DNA of 64,000 nucleotides, from contig CAZARU010000012.1 of assembly GCA_964487605.1 (NCBI GenBank), forward strand, positions 1 to 64,000. Reading direction: 5' to 3'. The notes below the pieces were generated by a model that searched no databases, had not been told where the DNA came from, and worked only from the letters and a program-made list of their open reading frames with translations. This stretch comes from JAJDAH01 sp964487605 (GTDB lineage: Bacteria; Myxococcota_A; Polyangia; Polyangiales; Polyangiaceae). Made by a program: the position numbers and the translations under genes. Below are positions 59,802 through 64,000 of this stretch, one piece after another. Positions within the stretch are counted from its first letter, which is position 1. Each line of letters opens with the position of its first letter.

Positions 59802-61742
59802 TCACGGGCACACCGCCGTACCTCCGGGCCCCGTGAACCGCTGCGTGCGCACGTTGCGCGCCTCGCTGCCGTTGCTCCCACCGAGCACGTGCAGCGAGCC
59901 CCCGGCGAAGACCGCCTCGTGCTGGCGAACCGGCGCCGGCAGGGGCGGCTCGACCGTCCAGACACCCACGCTTCCGTCCGCGGCGATGGGCGCGCGAAAC
60001 ACCGTCGAGGTCGCCGTACCCGCGGCGTCGTTGCCGCCCACCACGTAGAGCCATCGCCCGACGGCGTCCACGGCGACGGCGGCGTTGTCGCGAGGCGCGG
60101 GGAGCGCCGTCTCGATCCGCCACGTCACGGCTCCCGTGGCCGCCGTCACGACGCCTCTCACGACCGTGTCGCGCCGCACGCCGGCGGCGTCGCGAGCGCT
60201 CGTCACGTAGAGGGAGTCGTCGAGGGCGGCTCCCGCGCAGTTGTCGAAGCCGTGGGGCAGGACGTCGGCGTCGAGCTGCCAGGCGCCGAGCAGCGCGCCG
60301 GAGCCCGGGTCGAAGCGGATCCTCGAGACGTCGTCCACCGCGACGGCATCGACACCGCCCACGTAGTACAGCCAGTCGCCGACGGTCATCGCGGCGCCCG
60401 ACTCGACCGGCGCCGGCAGGTCCGTCTCGTCCACGAGCTGCGCCGGCGGCGTGGTCAGCGAGCCCGGTCCAGAGACGTCGAGGGCGCGCACCCAGTCCAC
60501 GGGCGCGCCGAGGCCACCGAGCACCCAGACGCGGTGCCCCCCGGCCGCGGTCGGCGCGGAGGCCGCGACGACCCCCGTCATGTCGAAGCCTCGCTCGCCG
60601 GTGGTCGGTCCGAGGGCGGGCGTGGACCAGGGGCCGAGGGTGCCGTCGCCGAGCGCACGCGACGTGAACACGCGGTTGCCGCTCGACAGCGCAACGACGA
60701 GATCGCCCGCCACGGTGAGCGCGCGATCGGCGAGCGGGAGCGGCAGGGCGTCGACGCCCGTGGACCACATCGAGCCGCACACGGCGAAGGTCCGTGAATC
60801 GACGGAAGCGTCGGGGCACCCGGCCCGCCTGGCGGTCACCGTGAAGCGGTAGCGAGCCGGCGTGACCAGCGTTCGGAGCACGGTCGGCGTAGCCGGGGCC
60901 TCGTCCACGAGGACGGGGACGCCGGTCACGTCGAACAGCGCGACGGTCTGTGAATCGGCACCCGGCTCGAGCGCGAGGCCGAGCATCGTGGAGCCCCCGG
61001 AGAGGGCATCCGCAGGCTCCGCGACGATCGAGAGCGTGGCTCCGAAGGTCGCGCACGGATCAGGGTCGCCCGGGGCGTCCACCGTGACGTCGCCGCGCGC
61101 ATCGGGCGCGGCGGCGTCGTTCGAAGCGTCGTCGCCGGACGCGTCGGCGCTCGACGACCCCTCGTCGGGTCCTGCGTCGACGGAACCCTCGACGTCGGCG
61201 CGCCCATCGTGCATGCCGCCCGCATCGGCGTCCCGGGAAAGGAGCGTCTCCTCCGCGCACCCTCCGCGCCGGCAGGCCTCGGGATCGAGCGTCGCCGACA
61301 CGCACGTCGCCTGCACGCACGTCTCGTCCGGCAGGCACTCCACGCCGGCGCATGCCGCCCGCATCACGACGGGCACCGTGAGCGAGGTGTTCGCGAGGTA
61401 GCGCAGGGAGCGTCGCGCGATGATGCACCGCGCGCCGTAGGGCGGGTGCAGGCACTCCTCGACGGGATGCAGGGAACCCGTGGCGACCTTGAAGGCAACC
61501 TCGGTGTCGGCTTCCCCGCTCGGGACCAGGACGAGGGAGCCGACCCATCCGTCCGCGCCGCACCGCGACGTGACCGCCGCGGGGGACTTCGCCTCCATGG
61601 CACCGACGCGTCCCACGGTGATCGCCGTGCCGCCGTGCTCCGCGCAAGGCAGATCCGTGGTCACCTCGACCGTGACCTGAGTCGGCGCACGACACCCTGC
61701 CATGCCGCATGCCGCCCCGACGAGCACGAAGCTCGACCGCAT
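59802..61742 (-). CDS. Kelch-type lipoprotein with acidic linker
   Basis: 646 residues. The signal peptide ends at lipobox GMAGC. An N-terminal domain with paired Cys (about 30-150) is followed by CRRGGCAEE and a long Asp/Ala/Ser linker (about 170-225). The C-terminal half (about 330-645) contains several kelch-like blades with VWVLGGLG, WLYYVGGVDAV, WLYVVGGNDAAG and SLHVLGGSNG. It is probably a surface beta-propeller binding a sugar or protein. It lies 194 bases upstream, in the same strand sense, of the kinase-lobe gene. There is no clear regulatory partner. Confidence 0.85.
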   Translation of the reverse strand: MRSSFVLVGAACGMAGCRAPTQVTVEVTTDLPCAEHGGTAITVGRVGAMEAKSPAAVTSRCGADGWVGSLVLVPSGEADTEVAFKVATGSLHPVEECLHPPYGARCIIARRSLRYLANTSLTVPVVMRAACAGVECLPDETCVQATCVSATLDPEACRRGGCAEETLLSRDADAGGMHDGRADVEGSVDAGPDEGSSSADASGDDASNDAAAPDARGDVTVDAPGDPDPCATFGATLSIVAEPADALSGGSTMLGLALEPGADSQTVALFDVTGVPVLVDEAPATPTVLRTLVTPARYRFTVTARRAGCPDASVDSRTFAVCGSMWSTGVDALPLPLADRALTVAGDLVVALSSGNRVFTSRALGDGTLGPWSTPALGPTTGERGFDMTGVVAASAPTAAGGHRVWVLGGLGAPVDWVRALDVSGPGSLTTPPAQLVDETDLPAPVESGAAMTVGDWLYYVGGVDAVAVDDVSRIRFDPGSGALLGAWQLDADVLPHGFDNCAGAALDDSLYVTSARDAAGVRRDTVVRGVVTAATGAVTWRIETALPAPRDNAAVAVDAVGRWLYVVGGNDAAGTATSTVFRAPIAADGSVGVWTVEPPLPAPVRQHEAVFAGGSLHVLGGSNGSEARNVRTQRFTGPGGTAVCP

Positions 61743-61870
61743 GAGGAGAGCTACGAGCGTCCAGGCCGGGTGGATCGCCTCCAGCCGGGGCGAAGCGCCG
61801 CCCCGGCGGCCGAGCGCCGCCTCGCACGATTTCCACGCGGCGCCGGCTGCGGTACACGGTCGCGCGAGCC

Positions 61871-62887
61871 ATGCGCGACGAGCTGAAGCGCGATTATCGG
61901 GAGGACCTGGACCTCTTCGAGGGACCCTGGTCGCGCGGGCTCGCGCTGGCGCTGGTCATCGCCGCGCCGCTCTTCGCGTGGACCGCGGCCAGCAACTACG
62001 TCGTCTACCTCATGACGCTCGTGGCGCTGTGGATCATCGCCGCCATCGGACTGAACCTGCTGGTCGGGTACACCGGCCAGATCTCCCTCGGGCATGCCGC
62101 GTTCATGGCCGTCGGCGCGTACACCCACGTCGTGCTGTACTCGAAGGGGGCGCCGCTGCCCGTCACGGTGCTCACCGGCGCCGGGTTCGCGGGGCTGTGC
62201 GGGTACGCGGTGGGCTTTCCGGCGCTTCGCCTCGAAGGACCGTACCTTGCCATCGCCACGCTCGGCTTCCAGGTGGCCATCGATCAGATCCTCGGGCGCT
62301 GGGACTCGGTGACCGGCGGCCGCATGGGTCTCGGCGTTCCCGGGCCCGAGATCGCCGGAGTGTCGCTCTCCGAGCCGCGCGTGTACTTCGCGGTGTGCTT
62401 CGCGGTGCTCGTGCTCGTGCTGGTCGGCACGTACAACCTGGCACGCTCGCGCGTGGGACGTGCGTTCGTCGCCATTCGCGACAACGACATCGCCGCGGAG
62501 GCCATGGGCGTGGGCCTCGTCAAGTACAAGACCATGGCCTTCGGGATCAGCGCGGCCATCACCGGCCTGTCGGGCGCGCTCTTCGCTCACATGGTCGACG
62601 TGATCAACCCCGGCACCTTCAGCCTCATCAACTCCATAGAGCTGCTCGTGATGGTGCTGGTCGGCGGCCTCGCCTCGATTCTCGGCTCGATTCTCGGCGC
62701 GACGCTCATCGTCCTCCTGCCCCACGGCCTGTCGGCCCTGAGCAGCGCGCTCGAGCAGCCCCTCATCCGCGACTCACAGTACGTGCTCGTCGGCGCCATC
62801 CTGATCTCCGTCCTGCTCTTCGAGCCCATGGGGCTGCGAGGACGGTGGCTCCGGATCAAGTACTACTTCAAGGCCTGGCCCTTCTGA
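61871..62887 (+). CDS. livM: Branched-chain amino-acid ABC transporter permease LivM
   Basis: 338 residues with about 9-10 helices; a membrane subunit of the high-affinity Leu/Ile/Val (LIV-I) or related amide/urea importer. Motifs: LNLLVGYTGQISLGHAAFMAVGAY, then the EAA-like loop GRAFVAIRDNDIAAEAMGV and GGLASILGSILGA. The ATG at 61871 has an acidic N terminus (MRDELKRDYREDLDLF). It is 10 bases before livH. No ATPase (LivG/F) or binding protein (LivK) follows within the window. It lies divergent from the kelch lipoprotein. Confidence 0.95.
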   Translation: MRDELKRDYREDLDLFEGPWSRGLALALVIAAPLFAWTAASNYVVYLMTLVALWIIAAIGLNLLVGYTGQISLGHAAFMAVGAYTHVVLYSKGAPLPVTVLTGAGFAGLCGYAVGFPALRLEGPYLAIATLGFQVAIDQILGRWDSVTGGRMGLGVPGPEIAGVSLSEPRVYFAVCFAVLVLVLVGTYNLARSRVGRAFVAIRDNDIAAEAMGVGLVKYKTMAFGISAAITGLSGALFAHMVDVINPGTFSLINSIELLVMVLVGGLASILGSILGATLIVLLPHGLSALSSALEQPLIRDSQYVLVGAILISVLLFEPMGLRGRWLRIKYYFKAWPF

Positions 62888-62897
62888 CGCTCCGCGC

Positions 62898-63788
62898 ATG
62901 ACCCAGTTCTTCCAGAACCTCCTCGGTGGGCTGGCCTCGGGCAGCCTCTACGCGCTCCTCGCGGTGGGCGTCGTGCTCATCTACAAGTCGAGCCAGGTTC
63001 TCAACTTCGCGCACGGCGCGCTCGCCATGGTCGCGACGTTCGTGGCGCACCACGGCGCGGTCGAGCTCGGCCTTCCGCTGCCGCTCGCCATGCTCCTCGC
63101 GCTGCTCTTCGCCTTCGCCGTGGGCGGAGCCATCTACGGCGTGTTCCTCGATCGCGCGCGACAAGGCGGGGAAACCGCCGTGGTGATGGTGACCATCGGC
63201 CTGCTCATGATGCTCGAGGGGCTGGCCGGCATCGCCTGGGGGACCGACACGAAGGAGTTCCACCACTACTTCGCGAACCTCTCGGTCGTTTCGCTGCCCG
63301 GTGGGCTGCATCTCTCGCGCCACGACGGGTGGATCATCGCCATCGCGCTGGGCCTGGTGGGCCTGCTCGCGGTCTTCTTTCGATTCACCCGTGTCGGCAT
63401 AGCCCTGCGAGCCGTTTCGCAGAACGAGGTGGCGGCGCAGCTCATGGGCGTCCGCGTCGCGCGCGTCCACGCCCTCACCTGGGGCATCGCGTCGGTCCTC
63501 GGCGCCGCCGCAGGCCTGCTCATCGTCCCCAAGCTCTTCCTCGATCCGTCGATGATGTTCGCGCCGCTCCTGAAGGCGTTCGCCGCGGCGGTGCTCGGCG
63601 GCATGGGCTCCGTCGGCGGCGCCATCGTCGGCGGATGGCTCCTCGGCATCATCGAGACGCTGGCCGGCGCCTACCTGCCCACGTCCCTCCAGGGCTTCGA
63701 GCAGAGCGTCGCGTTCATGATCATCGTCGTCGTCCTCGTGGTGCGCCCCGAAGGCCTGCTGGGCAAGCCCGAGGTGAAGAAGGTCTGA
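62898..63788 (+). CDS. livH: Branched-chain amino-acid ABC transporter permease LivH
   Basis: 296 residues with about eight helices. GLASGSLYALLAVGVVLIYK and SSQVLNFAHGALAMVATF are typical of LivH, as is GIALRAVSQNEVAAQLMGV in the coupling loop. It pairs with livM ten bases upstream. The next gene on the right is on the opposite strand, so any LivG/F/K genes must be upstream or elsewhere in the chromosome, or this operon is short. Confidence 0.95.
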   Translation: MTQFFQNLLGGLASGSLYALLAVGVVLIYKSSQVLNFAHGALAMVATFVAHHGAVELGLPLPLAMLLALLFAFAVGGAIYGVFLDRARQGGETAVVMVTIGLLMMLEGLAGIAWGTDTKEFHHYFANLSVVSLPGGLHLSRHDGWIIAIALGLVGLLAVFFRFTRVGIALRAVSQNEVAAQLMGVRVARVHALTWGIASVLGAAAGLLIVPKLFLDPSMMFAPLLKAFAAAVLGGMGSVGGAIVGGWLLGIIETLAGAYLPTSLQGFEQSVAFMIIVVVLVVRPEGLLGKPEVKKV

Positions 63789-63866
63789 AGGGACGGAGGC
63801 CCCGGGGGCGCGAGTGCGCGGCTGTCGGCTCGGTGGCCGCGACGACGCGCACGCGCGAGCCCACGC

Positions 63867-64000
63867 TCACTGCAGGTTGATCGTCCAGAGGTCCGACGTC
63901 GTCTGCTTGCCCGCGGAGTCCGTCGCCCGGATCCTCCACGTTCGCGAGCCCGTTCCGACCTGGACGGCGTACGTGTAGGTGTCGCCGGACCGCGTGCACG
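63867..64000 (-). CDS. C-terminal end of an exported-type protein (5' partial)
   Basis: The minus strand is open from the right edge to a TGA at 63867. The last residues read TYTYAVQVGTGSRTWRIRA then SDLWTINLQ, resembling the final strands of a fibronectin- or Ig-like beta domain, common in myxobacterial surface proteins. About 44 residues are visible. It converges with livH. The rest lies outside the window. Confidence 0.6.
   Translation of the reverse strand, partial: CTRSGDTYTYAVQVGTGSRTWRIRATDSAGKQTTSDLWTINLQ

Noticed and set aside
1..64000. CRISPR arrays, insertion sequences, integrases, toxin-antitoxin or restriction genes
   Set aside because: I looked for spaced direct repeats and for the motifs of these proteins and saw none.

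Overview
The window is a very GC-rich, gene-dense piece of a bacterial chromosome. It most resembles a myxobacterium (Myxococcota, probably the Polyangia/Sandaracinus side). The evidence is a MYXO-CTERM-type tail on the first protein, several lipoproteins with long Gly/Ala/Ser linkers, cysteine-rich MopE-type repeats, four proteins with eukaryote-like protein kinase sequence, an FHA-AAA regulator, TPR-PEGA proteins and frequent ATGA/GTGA start-stop overlaps. I see no rRNA, tRNA, CRISPR array, insertion sequence or phage gene. Most of it is ordinary chromosome with a large secreted and signalling repertoire. No stretch of more than 300 bases lacks a gene.

Layout. 1-4462: two overlapping genes for Cys-rich surface proteins; the second ends in a formylglycine-generating-enzyme-like domain. 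4518-12000: housekeeping and metabolism (pyrimidine-nucleoside phosphorylase, Tat-exported DUF362 protein, POT peptide transporter, methionyl-tRNA synthetase, a small DUF2279-like protein, and an SDR that has lost its catalytic Tyr and Lys). 12176-16008: TonB-like protein, membrane protein, single-domain response regulator, cytochrome c. 16013-20383 (minus strand): haem O and haem A synthases, aminotransferase, TatA and an LptF/G-like permease. 20627-30250: a kinase with a coiled-coil tail, DUF1232 protein, PPP phosphatase, YeeE/YedE pair, a kinase overlapping an M19 dipeptidase, an HExxH protein, an acyl-CoA dehydrogenase and a DUF3565-DUF1971 fusion.

30235-35691 is the most distinctive island. 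Two divergent SGNH-hydrolase-like membrane proteins lie beside a 46-residue DUF5989/SxtK-like protein and a NodU/CmcH carbamoyltransferase fused to an SxtJ-like membrane domain. This resembles the sxtI-sxtJ-sxtK trio of saxitoxin clusters but with I and J fused. I infer O-carbamoylation of a membrane-associated or exported glycan or small molecule. It is followed by a small convergent membrane protein and an FHA-AAA regulator whose sigma-54 contact loop is missing.

37305-49070: a Gly-rich beta-propeller lipoprotein, a membrane kinase overlapping a LOG-family gene, a DUF4139 protein, a SnoaL-like protein and a large MalT/LuxR-type ATPase regulator. 49267-56570: VWA, Cys-rich, TerB-like, PPOX-like, lamin-tail and TPR-PEGA proteins. 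56567-64000: long-chain acyl-CoA ligase, a protein carrying only the N-lobe of a kinase fused to a V4R-like domain, a kelch-type lipoprotein, LivM and LivH permeases, and the 3' end of a secreted-type protein running off the right edge.
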